Translations under genes and position numbers: made by a program
Shown here: positions 45,961 to 55,042 of the stretch, in pieces
How the letters are laid out: every line of letters begins with the position of its first letter
How positions within the stretch are numbered: position 1 is the first letter of the stretch
Notes under the pieces: model-generated
The model's database searches: none
Told to the model about the DNA's origin: nothing
Seen by the model: only the letters and a program-made list of their open reading frames with translations
Assembly (NCBI RefSeq): GCF_900110755.1
Contig: NZ_FOFF01000005.1
Coordinates: forward strand, 62,001 to 126,000
DNA: 64,000 bases
From: Streptomyces sp. yr375
Lineage (GTDB): Bacteria; Actinomycetota; Actinomycetes; Streptomycetales; Streptomycetaceae
Reading direction: 5' to 3'

Positions 45961-46755
45961 TCAACTTCCTGATGACGCAGGGGCGGTGGGAGCACTCACG
46001 TCGAAGTGCCGCGCGGCCGGGGCGGCTTTCATGAGAGCGGTGAGTGCCCGGCCCTTCGCCGCGCCCTTCTCGGCACTGCCCCACGCGACCGTACGGCCGC
46101 CCCTCAACTCCAGCGAGATCCCGTCGTACGAGCGGACCTTGACCGTCCGGGTGTCCCGCGCGACGGCGGCCGGCAGGGAGCCGGCGGCCCGCACCGCCTC
46201 GCGCACCAGCCGTGCCTCGCCGAAGCGGCGCAGACTCGCGGCGGCCGAACGCGAGGAGGAAACGGCCATCTCCAGAAGCGGAACGCCTTTCGGGGCCTCG
46301 GAAACCGTGGCGAAACGGACTCCTTCGTCGTCCACTTCCACGAACTTCGCCCCTTTTCGGACCAGCAGAATCGGCGTGCGTTCGGTCACTTTCAGGCCGA
46401 TTCCATGGGGCCAGGAACGAACCACGTCGACCTCGTCGATTCGGGGCAGTTCCGTACGCAACCGGTTCTCGATCGCGTCGATATCGACGGAAATCAACGG
46501 AGATCCGACCGGTACGGCGGCGGCTTCACGCACCTGTTGCGGGGTCAGCACACTCGTGCCCGAGACGGAGACCCGCTCCACCCGCAGCCACGTGGAGCCG
46601 TACAACACCCAGACAGCGCCCGCACCGAGGAGTACGACGACCAGCGCGAGGATGATGATCATACGAAGCCGTTGTGGCCCCAACCGCCGGACCAGGGGCG
46701 GGCCGGACGACTCCTGCTGGCGTGCCCCGCGCTCGGCGGTGGCGGATCCGGCCAC
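45961..46755 (-). CDS. ftsQ: Cell division protein FtsQ
   Basis: 264 residues. A cytosolic, Arg-rich tail, one membrane helix (MIIILALVVVLLGAGAVWVLY, about 32-52), then an extracellular POTRA domain beginning STWLRVERVSVSGTSVLTPQQVREAA. It links FtsL/FtsB-type proteins to the rest of the divisome. GTG at 46753-46755 is the only in-frame start. Downstream of murG with a 26-base gap. Confidence 0.94.
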   Translation of the reverse strand: MAGSATAERGARQQESSGPPLVRRLGPQRLRMIIILALVVVLLGAGAVWVLYGSTWLRVERVSVSGTSVLTPQQVREAAAVPVGSPLISVDIDAIENRLRTELPRIDEVDVVRSWPHGIGLKVTERTPILLVRKGAKFVEVDDEGVRFATVSEAPKGVPLLEMAVSSSRSAAASLRRFGEARLVREAVRAAGSLPAAVARDTRTVKVRSYDGISLELRGGRTVAWGSAEKGAAKGRALTALMKAAPAARHFDVSAPTAPASSGS

Positions 46756-46781
46756 GCTCCCTGCCCTTTCGTCACACGTGC

Positions 46782-47879
46782 CTATCGGTGTGCACGGGAG
46801 GCGGCGATCGCCTCGTACACCATGCCGACGAGCAGGTCGTCGGCGTCCCGGCGGCCGAACTCGCTGGCGGCGCGGGACATCTCGTACAGCCGGTGCGGGT
46901 CGGCGAGGACGGGCAGGACGGTCTCCCGGACCCACTCGGGGGTCAGTTCCGCGTCGTCGACCAGCAGTCCGCCGCCCGCCTTGACCACCGGCTGGGCGTT
47001 CAGCCGCTGTTCGCCGTTGCCGATCGGCAACGGGACGTAGGCGGCCGGGAGCCCGACGGCGGAGAGTTCGGCGACGGTCATCGCGCCCGCGCGGCAGAGC
47101 ATCAGGTCGGCGGCGGCGTACGCGAGGTCCATCCGGTCCACGTACGGTACCGGGATGTAGGGGGGCATTCCCGGCATCTGCTGTACGTGCGGCAGTTCGT
47201 TCTTCGGGCCGACCGCGTGCAGGATCTGGATGCCGGCCTGCTGGAGGTAGGGCGCGACCTGCTGGACGACCTCGTTGAGGCGGCGGGCGCCCTGCGAGCC
47301 GCCGGAGACCAGCAGCGTGGGCAGGTTGGGGTCGAGCCCGAACATCGCGCGGGCCTCGGGGCGCACGGCGGCACGGTCCAGGGTGGCGATGGAGCGGCGC
47401 AGCGGGATGCCGATGTAGCGGGCGTCGCGCAGCTTGCTGTCGGGCGTGGAGACGGCCACCCGGGCCGCGTAGCGCGAGCCGATCTTGTTGGCCAGGCCGG
47501 GGCGGGCGTTGGCCTCGTGGACGACGATCGGGACGCCCAGGCGTTTGGCGGCGAGGTAGCCGGGCAGCGCCACGTAGCCGCCGAAGCCGACGACGCAGTC
47601 CGCCTTGGTGCGCTCCAGGATCTGCTCGGCGGCCTTGATCGTGCCGCGCAGCCGGCCCGGGACGGTGATCAGTTCGGGGGTGGGCTTGCGCGGCAGCGGC
47701 ACGGCGGGGATCAGCGCGAGGTCGTAGCCCCGCTGCGGAACGAGCGTGGTCTCCAGGCCGCGTTCCGTGCCCAGAGCCGTGATCCCCACGGTGGGGTCCT
47801 GCCTGCGCAGGGCGTCCGCGAGGGCGAGCGCGGGCTCGATGTGGCCGGCGGTCCCCCCACCAGCGAGTACGACATGCAC
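46782..47879 (-). CDS. murG: UDP-GlcNAc:lipid I transferase MurG
   Basis: 365-residue GT-B glycosyltransferase that turns lipid I into lipid II at the inner face of the membrane. GGGTAGHIEPALALADALRR at the N-terminus and GFGGYVALPGYLAAKRLG are the acceptor loops; LLVSGGSQGARRLNEVV and RAGAMTVAELSAVGLPA bind UDP-GlcNAc. GTG start at 47877-47879, 6 bases after the ftsW stop. Confidence 0.97.
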   Translation of the reverse strand: MHVVLAGGGTAGHIEPALALADALRRQDPTVGITALGTERGLETTLVPQRGYDLALIPAVPLPRKPTPELITVPGRLRGTIKAAEQILERTKADCVVGFGGYVALPGYLAAKRLGVPIVVHEANARPGLANKIGSRYAARVAVSTPDSKLRDARYIGIPLRRSIATLDRAAVRPEARAMFGLDPNLPTLLVSGGSQGARRLNEVVQQVAPYLQQAGIQILHAVGPKNELPHVQQMPGMPPYIPVPYVDRMDLAYAAADLMLCRAGAMTVAELSAVGLPAAYVPLPIGNGEQRLNAQPVVKAGGGLLVDDAELTPEWVRETVLPVLADPHRLYEMSRAASEFGRRDADDLLVGMVYEAIAASRAHR

Positions 47880-47885
47880 CGAAAT

Positions 47886-49247
47886 TCACCGCTCTCCGGA
47901 CGAGCGCGCCGCCGAGGCACGCCGTCGCATCGTGTTCCATCTCCGGGGGCTCCGGTCGAACGCGGGGCCCCCCGCCCCCCGTTTTCTACCAAAACGGGGA
48001 TGCCGCATCGCAAGCGCCGCCCGCGCAGCGGGCTCGTCGCGTGCGAAGGCGATCAGCAACCCGATGGCGAACATGGTCGGCAGCAGGGCGGAACCCCCGT
48101 AGGAGAACAGCGGGAGCGGGACGCCGGCGATCGGCAGCAGGCCGAGCACCGCACCGATGTTGATCACCGCCTGCGCGGTGATCCAGGTGGTCACGCCTCC
48201 CGCGGCATACCTCACGAAGGGGTCCTCCGTGCGTCCGGCCACGCGGATACCCGCATAGCCTAGAGCCGCGAACAGGGCGAGTACCGACAGCGTCCCCGCG
48301 AGACCCAGTTCCTCACCGGTGACGGCGAAGATGAAGTCGGTGTGCGCTTCGGGGAGTTGACCCCATTTCTCCACACTCGCGCCGAGCCCGGAGCCGAAGA
48401 TCCCGCCGGAGGCCAGGGCGTAGATCCCGTGCACGGCCTGCCAGCAGGCGTCGCCCGGACCGGGGTCGGTGGCGCCGATGCACTGGAGCCGGGCCATCCG
48501 GTTCGGGCTGGTCTTGATGAGGATCACACCGATCGTGGCGGCGATCGACAGCACCCCGACGAAGAGCCGGGTGGGCGCCCCCGCCAGCCACAACAGGCCG
48601 AACAGGATGGCCGTCAGGATGATCGCGGTGCCCATGTCGCCGCCGAGCATGATCAGCCCGAGCAGCAGGAACGCGACCGGCACCAGCGGCACCAGCATGT
48701 GCTTCCACTGGGCCAGCAGGTTCTTGTCCTGTTTGCGGGCGAGCAGGTCGGCGGCCCACAGCACCAGCGCGAGCTTGCCGAACTCGCTGGGCTGGATCTG
48801 GAAGGAGCCGCCGAGCGAGATCCAGTTCTGGTTGCCGTTGACCGACATCCCTATCCCCGGCACCTGCACCAGGGCCATCAGGAAGACGGCCCCGGCGAGG
48901 ATCGGGTAGGCGAGCGCCCGGTGCAGCTTCACCGGCATCCGGGAGGCGGCCAGCAGCAGCACGGCCCCGATGGTGGCGGCCAGGAACTGTTTGCGGAAGA
49001 AGAACGAGCCGGGCAACGACATCTGAAGCGCGGTGATCTGGGACGCCGAGTAGACCATCACGAGGCCCAGCACGGTGATCAGCAGGCTGCCGCCGAAGAT
49101 CAGGTAGTAGGCGGTCAGCGGCCGGTCCCAGGCCTTCTGGACCCGCGTGCGCAGCCTGCGCAGGGGGTTGTCGGGGCGCGGGCGGGCGGCGGCGGGTCTG
49201 CGGACGGTCCGCTGGACGGGCGGACGCCCGGTACGGCTACCGGGCAT
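47886..49247 (-). CDS. ftsW: Peptidoglycan polymerase FtsW (SEDS)
   Basis: 453-residue SEDS protein with about ten membrane helices, starting YLIFGGSLLITVLGLVMVYSAS. It polymerises lipid II together with FtsI at the septum. The large extracellular loop contains HGIYALASGGIFGSGLGASVEKWGQLPEAHTDFI; GVPLPLFSYGGSAL is a further signature. A charged tail of about 40 residues follows. GGGGAG lies 6 bases before ATG at 49245-49247. The gap to murD is 90 bases. Confidence 0.96.
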   Translation of the reverse strand: MPGSRTGRPPVQRTVRRPAAARPRPDNPLRRLRTRVQKAWDRPLTAYYLIFGGSLLITVLGLVMVYSASQITALQMSLPGSFFFRKQFLAATIGAVLLLAASRMPVKLHRALAYPILAGAVFLMALVQVPGIGMSVNGNQNWISLGGSFQIQPSEFGKLALVLWAADLLARKQDKNLLAQWKHMLVPLVPVAFLLLGLIMLGGDMGTAIILTAILFGLLWLAGAPTRLFVGVLSIAATIGVILIKTSPNRMARLQCIGATDPGPGDACWQAVHGIYALASGGIFGSGLGASVEKWGQLPEAHTDFIFAVTGEELGLAGTLSVLALFAALGYAGIRVAGRTEDPFVRYAAGGVTTWITAQAVINIGAVLGLLPIAGVPLPLFSYGGSALLPTMFAIGLLIAFARDEPAARAALAMRHPRFGRKRGAGGPAFDRSPRRWNTMRRRASAARSSGER

Positions 49248-49337
49248 CCGCTGCTCCCCTGCCCGCGGCGCGAGCGCCGTACGTCGGCCGTGACGGTCCC
49301 ACGCGTCCCTCCCAAGGTCGCCCGGCAGGCGGCCGGG

Positions 49338-50765
49338 TCAGGTGCCGAGTTCGCCGACGGCAGAAGCGAACGCGTCACCGCGCTGGTTGTAGTTGACGAA
49401 CATGTCCATGGAGGCGCAGGCCGGGGCGAGGAGCACCGTGTCCCCTTCGGCGGCGAGGCGCCGGGCCTCCTGGACGGCCGCGAGCATCGCCCCAGTGTCG
49501 GTCCGGTCGAGGTCGACGACGGGTACTTCCGGGGCGTGTCGCGTCAGGGCTTCGTGGATCAGGGCGCGATCGGCGCCGATGAGCACGACGCCGCGAAGTC
49601 GCTTCGCGGACTGGGCGACCAACTCGTCGAAGGTCGCGCCCTTGGCGAGCCCGCCGGCGATCCAGACGATCGACTCGTAGGCCGCCAACGAGGCCTGCGC
49701 GGCATGGGTGTTGGTCGCCTTGGAGTCGTCGACGTACGCGACGCCGTCCACGTCCGCCACGTGGGCGATGCGGTGGGCGTCCGGGGTGAAGGCCCGCAGA
49801 CCGTCCCGTACGGCCTTGGGAGGCACCCCGTAGGCCCGGGCGAGGGCCGCCGCGGCAAGGGCGTTGGCGATGTTGTGCGGGGCGGGCGGATCGACGTCCG
49901 CGACCTCGGCGAGTTCCTGGGCGTTCTTCTGCCGGTCCTCGACGAAGGCGCGGTCGACCAGGATGCCGTCCACGACGCCGAGTTGGGACGGCGCGGGCGC
50001 ACCGAGCGTGAAGCCGATGGCCCGGCAGCCCTCCTCGACGTCCGCCTCGCGCACCAGGTCCTCGGTGGCCGGGTCGGCCACGTTGTAGACGCAGGCGACG
50101 CGATTGCCCTCGTAGACGCGGCCCTTGTCCTTGGCGTACGCCTCCATGGAGCCGTGCCAGTCGAGGTGGTCGGGGGCGAGGTTGAGGACGGCGGCGGAGT
50201 GGGCGCGCAGCGAGGGCGCCCAGTGCAGTTGGTAGCTGGAGAGTTCGACGGCGAGGACGTCGTAGCGCTCCTCGCCGAGGACGGCGTCCAGCAGCGAGAC
50301 GCCGATGTTGCCGACGGCCGCCGTGCGCAGGCCGGCCGCCGTCAGGATGGAGGCCAGCATGCGCGTGGTGGTCGTCTTGCCGTTGGTGCCGGTGACGCAC
50401 AGCCAGGGGGCTGCTTCTCGGCCGTCCAGTTCCCTGAGGCGCCAGGCCAGTTCGACGTCGCCCCAGATGGGCACGCCGGCTTCGCGGGCGGCCGTGAACA
50501 GGGGCTTGTCGGGCTTCCAGCCGGGTGCGGTGACGACGAGTTCGGTGCCCTCGGGCAGGGTCGCCCCGTCGCCCAGGCGCACGGTGACGCCCAGGGTCCG
50601 CAGCTCGGCGGCCTGCTCACGCGCGCGTGCGTCGTCGCCGTCGTTGACGACGGTGACCCTCGCGCCGAGCCCGTGCAGCACCTTGGCCGCCGGGATGCCG
50701 GAGACGCCGAGCCCGGCGACGGTGACGTGCGTGCCCTCCCAGGAGAGCCCCTGCCCATCGGTCAC
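49338..50765 (-). CDS. murD: UDP-MurNAc-L-Ala:D-Glu ligase
   Basis: 475-residue ATP-dependent ligase that adds D-Glu to UDP-MurNAc-Ala. N-terminal UDP-binding fold with VAGLGVSGIPAAKVLHGLG, P-loop CVTGTNGKTTTTRML, and PDHLDWHGSMEAYAKDKGRVY; the C-terminal domain has YVDDSKATNTHA and LLAPACASMDMF. GTG at 50763-50765 overlaps the mraY stop as GTGA; an upstream ATG at 50780 is possible but not needed. Confidence 0.96.
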   Translation of the reverse strand: MTDGQGLSWEGTHVTVAGLGVSGIPAAKVLHGLGARVTVVNDGDDARAREQAAELRTLGVTVRLGDGATLPEGTELVVTAPGWKPDKPLFTAAREAGVPIWGDVELAWRLRELDGREAAPWLCVTGTNGKTTTTRMLASILTAAGLRTAAVGNIGVSLLDAVLGEERYDVLAVELSSYQLHWAPSLRAHSAAVLNLAPDHLDWHGSMEAYAKDKGRVYEGNRVACVYNVADPATEDLVREADVEEGCRAIGFTLGAPAPSQLGVVDGILVDRAFVEDRQKNAQELAEVADVDPPAPHNIANALAAAALARAYGVPPKAVRDGLRAFTPDAHRIAHVADVDGVAYVDDSKATNTHAAQASLAAYESIVWIAGGLAKGATFDELVAQSAKRLRGVVLIGADRALIHEALTRHAPEVPVVDLDRTDTGAMLAAVQEARRLAAEGDTVLLAPACASMDMFVNYNQRGDAFASAVGELGT

Positions 50766-51835
50766 TTGTCTGCTGCCCATCCCGCGTAGAAGAGACCCAG
50801 TCCGACGATCACACAGATGCCCTGGATGATCCAGAAGCGGACCACCACCAGGACCTCGGACCAGCCCTTGAGTTCGAAGTGGTGCTGGAGTGGCGCCATC
50901 CGGAAGACCCGCTTGCCGGTGAGCTTGAAGGAGCCGACCTGGATGACCACCGACATGGTGATCAGGACGAACAGGCCGCCGAGCAGGGCGATCAGCAGCT
51001 CGGTGCGGGAGCAGATCGCGAGACCCGCCAGCACACCGCCGAGCGCCAGCGAACCGGTGTCGCCCATGAAGATCTTGGCCGGCGAGGTGTTCCACCACAG
51101 GAAGCCGAGGCAGGCGCCCATCAGCGCGGAGGCGATGACCGCGAGGTCGAGCGGATCGCGCACCTCGTAACAGGCGCTCGGGTTGGTCAGCGTCTCGCCG
51201 TTGGCGCACGACTCCTGGAACTGCCAGACGCCGATGAACGTGTACGCGCCGAAGACGAGGACGGAGGCGCCGGTGGCGAGGCCGTCCAGACCGTCCGTCA
51301 GGTTCACGCCGTTGGACATCGCGAGGATCATGAACAGCGCCCAGACCACGAACAGCACCGGGCCGATCGTCCAGCCGAAGTCCGTGATGAACGACAGCTT
51401 GGTGGAGGCCGGGGTGTTGCCGCGCGAGTCGGAGAACTGCAGCGAGAGCACCGCGAAGGCGATGCCGACGATCAACTGGCCGGCCATCTTCGCCTTGGCC
51501 CGCAGACCCAGCGAACGCCGCTTGACGATCTTGATGTAGTCGTCGAGGAACCCGACCAGGCCCATGCCGCACATCAGGCCCAGCACCAGCAGACCGGTGT
51601 AGGTCGGCGGCTTGCCGCTGATCAGCTTGGACAGGAAGTACGCGGCGACCGTCGCGAAGATGAACGCGATGCCGCCCATCGTCGGCGTACCGCGCTTGCT
51701 GGCGTGCTCGCGCGGGCCGTCGTCGCGGATGTACTGGCCGTAGCCCTTGCGCGCCAGCAGCTTGATCAGCAGCGGGGTGCCGACCAGCGTCAGGAAGAGG
51801 CCGATCACACCCGCGAACAGGATCTGATTCATCAT
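50762..51835 (-). CDS. mraY: Phospho-MurNAc-pentapeptide translocase
   Basis: 357 residues with about ten membrane helices. It transfers phospho-MurNAc-pentapeptide to undecaprenyl phosphate, giving lipid I. Catalytic and metal residues are in GFLDDYIKIVKRRSLGL, NGVNLTDGLDGLATG and KIFMGDTGSLALGG. MRAPLQHHFE-type motif appears as RMAPLQHHFELKGW. The ATG at 51833-51835 overlaps the murF stop (ATGA). It is the target of several nucleoside antibiotics. Confidence 0.97.
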   Translation of the reverse strand: MMNQILFAGVIGLFLTLVGTPLLIKLLARKGYGQYIRDDGPREHASKRGTPTMGGIAFIFATVAAYFLSKLISGKPPTYTGLLVLGLMCGMGLVGFLDDYIKIVKRRSLGLRAKAKMAGQLIVGIAFAVLSLQFSDSRGNTPASTKLSFITDFGWTIGPVLFVVWALFMILAMSNGVNLTDGLDGLATGASVLVFGAYTFIGVWQFQESCANGETLTNPSACYEVRDPLDLAVIASALMGACLGFLWWNTSPAKIFMGDTGSLALGGVLAGLAICSRTELLIALLGGLFVLITMSVVIQVGSFKLTGKRVFRMAPLQHHFELKGWSEVLVVVRFWIIQGICVIVGLGLFYAGWAADK

Positions 51836-53262
51836 CGGGCGGCGACCTCGCCCTCGGCCCCGGTCGCGAGCAGCGCCAGCGCGACGCTCTCGAGGCCGAC
51901 CGAACGGGACGCCTTCACGAGTACGACGTCCCCCGGGCGCAACTCGCTGCGCAACAGGTCGACAGCCGCCTGTGCGTCGGACACGTGCACCGACTCCTCA
52001 CCCCACGAACCCTCGTTATATGCGCCCAGTTGCAGCCAGGCGGCTTCCCTGCCCCCGACCGCGACGAGCTTGCCGACATTGAGCCGGACGGCTAGCCGTC
52101 CGACCGCGTCGTGCTCGGCGAGCGCCTCGTCCCCGAGCTCGGCCATCTTGCCGAGCACCGCCCAGGTCCGACCCCCCTTTGCCCGTGAGGCTTCGCCCAT
52201 GGCTGCCAGCGCACGCAGAGCAGCTCTCATGGACTCAGGGTTCGCGTTGTAGGCGTCGTTGACGATCGTCACGCCGTCCGGGCGCTCGGTGACCTCCATC
52301 CGCCAGCGGGAGAGGGAGCCCGCCTCGGAGAGTGCGGTGGCGATCTCTTCCACGGACATGCCCAGCTCATGGGCGACGGCGGCCGCGGCGAGCGCGTTCG
52401 ACACGTGGTGCTCACCGTACAGGCGCATGGTCACGTCGCTGCACCCGGAGGGTGTGCGAAGGCTGAAGGCGGGCTGTCCGCTGTCCGTGAGTCGTACGTT
52501 CTCGGCCCGTACGTCCGCTTCGCCGGACTCTCCGAAAAGGACCACCTTCGCGGTCGTACGGGAGGCCATGGCCCGTACCAATGGGTCGTCGGCGTTGAGG
52601 ACCGCGACACCGCCCTCGCTCGCCGGCGGCAGCGACTCGACCAACTCGCCCTTTGCCTGTGCGATCTGTTCGCGGCCGCCGAACTCGCCGATGTGGGCGG
52701 TGCCGACGTTCAGGACGAGGCCCACCTTGGGGGGCGTCAGGTCGGTGAGGTAGCGGATGTGGCCGATGCCGCGGGCGCCCATCTCCAGTACCAGGAAGCG
52801 GGTTTCCTCGGTCGCGGAGAGCGCGGTCAGCGGCAGCCCGATCTCGTTGTTGAGCGAGCCGGGCGTGAAGACGGTCGGCGCCTTGCGGCGGAGCACCTGG
52901 GCGATGAGGTCCTTGGTGCTGGTCTTGCCGGCCGAGCCGGTGAGCGCGACGAGCGTCGTGCCCAGCCGCCGCACGACGTGCCGCGCGAGGGTGCCGAGCG
53001 CCGCCTGGACGTCGTCCACGACGATCGCGGGGACACCGACCGGGCGGGCGGCCAGGACGGCCACCGCACCCGCCTCGACGACCGCTGCCGCGTAGTCGTG
53101 GCCGTCCACGCGTTCGCCGGCGAAGGCGACGAAGAGGCTGCCGGGGGCCACCTCGCGGGAGTCCCGGACGACCGGTCCGGTGACCCGCACGGACGGATCC
53201 GGTATGTCGTACGTCTGCCCGCCGACGACTGCTGCGATCTCGGCGAGGGAGAGGGCGATCAC
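51832..53262 (-). CDS. murF: UDP-MurNAc-tripeptide:D-Ala-D-Ala ligase
   Basis: 476 residues. It adds D-Ala-D-Ala to complete the pentapeptide. The P-loop is LVALTGSAGKTSTKDLI (a TGSxGKT form typical of MurF), followed by SLNNEIGLPLTAL and VLEMGARGIGHI. NDAYNANPESMRAALRAL in the C-terminal domain is a MurF signature. GTG start at 53260-53262, 4 bases after the murE stop; its own stop overlaps mraY. Confidence 0.95.
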   Translation of the reverse strand: MIALSLAEIAAVVGGQTYDIPDPSVRVTGPVVRDSREVAPGSLFVAFAGERVDGHDYAAAVVEAGAVAVLAARPVGVPAIVVDDVQAALGTLARHVVRRLGTTLVALTGSAGKTSTKDLIAQVLRRKAPTVFTPGSLNNEIGLPLTALSATEETRFLVLEMGARGIGHIRYLTDLTPPKVGLVLNVGTAHIGEFGGREQIAQAKGELVESLPPASEGGVAVLNADDPLVRAMASRTTAKVVLFGESGEADVRAENVRLTDSGQPAFSLRTPSGCSDVTMRLYGEHHVSNALAAAAVAHELGMSVEEIATALSEAGSLSRWRMEVTERPDGVTIVNDAYNANPESMRAALRALAAMGEASRAKGGRTWAVLGKMAELGDEALAEHDAVGRLAVRLNVGKLVAVGGREAAWLQLGAYNEGSWGEESVHVSDAQAAVDLLRSELRPGDVVLVKASRSVGLESVALALLATGAEGEVAAR

Positions 53263-53266
53263 AAGT

Positions 53267-54790
53267 TCATCCCTGGGTCTGCTGGATAGCTTCGCGTAGC
53301 ACCTGGCGGTCGTCGAACGGACGGACGACGCCGGCGATGTCCTGGCCCTGCTCATGGCCCTTGCCCGCGACCAGCACGGTGTCCCCGGTGTGCGCGCGGG
53401 CCACCACCGCGGCGATCGCCGCGGCCCGGTCCTCGAACAGCAGCACCTCGCCGCGCTCGTGCGCGGGCACGGACGCCGCGCCCTCGAGCATGGTCGCGAG
53501 GATCGCGAGGGGGTCCTCGGAGCGGGGGTTGTCGGAGGTCAGTACGGCGGTGTCGGCGAGCCGCGCCATGGCGGCGCCCATCGGGGCGCGCTTGGTCCTG
53601 TCCCGGTCGCCGCCGCAGCCGAGGACGACGTGCAGCCGGCCCTTGGTGACCTTGCGCAGCGCCTTCAGGACCGACTCGACGGCGTCCGTCTTGTGGGCGT
53701 AGTCGACGACCGCGAGGTAGGACTGCCCGGCGTCCACCCGCTCCAGCCGGCCCGGCACGCCCGGCACGGCGGCGACGCCGTCGGCGGCGGTCTGCGGGTC
53801 GAGGCCGGCGGCGGCGAGGGAGACGATCGCGGCGAGGGTGTTCGCCACGTTGAAGGAGCCCGGCAGCGGCGACCTGGCGGCGAACCGGGCGCCGTCCGGG
53901 CCCACGACGGTGAACGCCGAGTCCATGGGGCCGATCTCGACGTCCACGGCGCGCCAGTCGGCGTCCGGGTGGCCCTCGGCGGAGAAGGTGACGACGGGGA
54001 CCTCGGCCTCCGCCACCAGCCGACGGCCGTACGCGTCGTCGAAGTTGACCACGCCGAGTTTGCTGCGTTTCCGGGTGAACAGTTGTGCCTTGGCCCGGAA
54101 GTAGTCCTCCATGTCGGAGTGGAACTCCATGTGTTCCGGGCTGAGGTTGTTGAAGACCGCGACGTCGAAGACGCAGCCGTCGACCCGGCCGAGGACCAGC
54201 GCGTGGCTGGAGACCTCCATGGCGACCGCCTCGACGCCGCGCTCGCGCATGACGGCGAACAGGGCCTGGAGGTCGGTGGCTTCGGGGGTGGTGCGCTCGG
54301 ACTTGATGCGCTCCTCGCCGATGCGCGTCTCCACCGTGCCGATGAGACCGGTGGACTTGACGGACTTCAGGCCGCCCTCGACGAGGTAGGCGGTGGTGGT
54401 CTTGCCGGAGGTGCCGGTGATGCCGATCTGGAGCAGACCACGGCCGGGGCGGCCGTAGATGGTGGCCGCGAGTTCGCCCATCCGCGCGCGCGGGTCGTCG
54501 ACCACCAGGGCCGGCAGGCCGGTCGCGGCGGCGCGCTCGGCGCCGGCGGGGTCGGTCAGGACGGCGACCGCGCCGAGGCCGGCGGCCTGCGTGACGAAGT
54601 CGGCACCGTGCAGGCGGGCGCCCGGGAGGGCGGCGTACAGGTCGCCGGGGCGCACCGCGCGGGAGTCGTGGGTGATGCCCGTGACCTCGACGGCGGCGCT
54701 CCGCGGCGGTTCGGCACCCAGTTGGCCGGCGAGCTCCGCGAGGGGTGTGGCGGAGACCTGGACCGGCCTGGGCGGTCCGGGATATGTCAC
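53267..54790 (-). CDS. murE: UDP-MurNAc-dipeptide:diaminopimelate ligase
   Basis: 507 residues from the chosen start. It adds the third residue; the DNPRSEDP motif is the one for diaminopimelate-specific enzymes, which in Streptomyces is LL-DAP. GITGTSGKTTTAYLVEGGL is the P-loop, and ERTTPEATDLQ and EVSSHALVLGRVDG are further signatures. GTG at 54788-54790 has AAGGG 7 bases upstream. A longer form from ATG 54937 (556 residues) is also open but lacks a ribosome site. About 250 bases separate it from ftsI, the largest gap in the wall genes. Confidence 0.94.
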   Translation of the reverse strand: MTYPGPPRPVQVSATPLAELAGQLGAEPPRSAAVEVTGITHDSRAVRPGDLYAALPGARLHGADFVTQAAGLGAVAVLTDPAGAERAAATGLPALVVDDPRARMGELAATIYGRPGRGLLQIGITGTSGKTTTAYLVEGGLKSVKSTGLIGTVETRIGEERIKSERTTPEATDLQALFAVMRERGVEAVAMEVSSHALVLGRVDGCVFDVAVFNNLSPEHMEFHSDMEDYFRAKAQLFTRKRSKLGVVNFDDAYGRRLVAEAEVPVVTFSAEGHPDADWRAVDVEIGPMDSAFTVVGPDGARFAARSPLPGSFNVANTLAAIVSLAAAGLDPQTAADGVAAVPGVPGRLERVDAGQSYLAVVDYAHKTDAVESVLKALRKVTKGRLHVVLGCGGDRDRTKRAPMGAAMARLADTAVLTSDNPRSEDPLAILATMLEGAASVPAHERGEVLLFEDRAAAIAAVVARAHTGDTVLVAGKGHEQGQDIAGVVRPFDDRQVLREAIQQTQG

Positions 54791-55042
54791 GGAAGCGCCC
54801 TTCTGAGCGGTTTGGTACTGATCAGCGTGTGGCACGGCGGTGAGCGTACCGGGCGCACCGGCCTGCGGGCCAAGCGAGGGCTCGACCGCCGCCGCGCGCG
54901 GTGCGGGGTTCCCGGGGTCGGGAGTGATCATGGTCACGGGCTGGTTCCTGGCTTGTTCGGCGCTGAACAGTGCGGTCGGGGTCGAAGGCGGGCGAGGCGG
55001 GCGAGGCGGGCAAGCGGGACGAGGTGGAGCGGTGCGGGGCGG

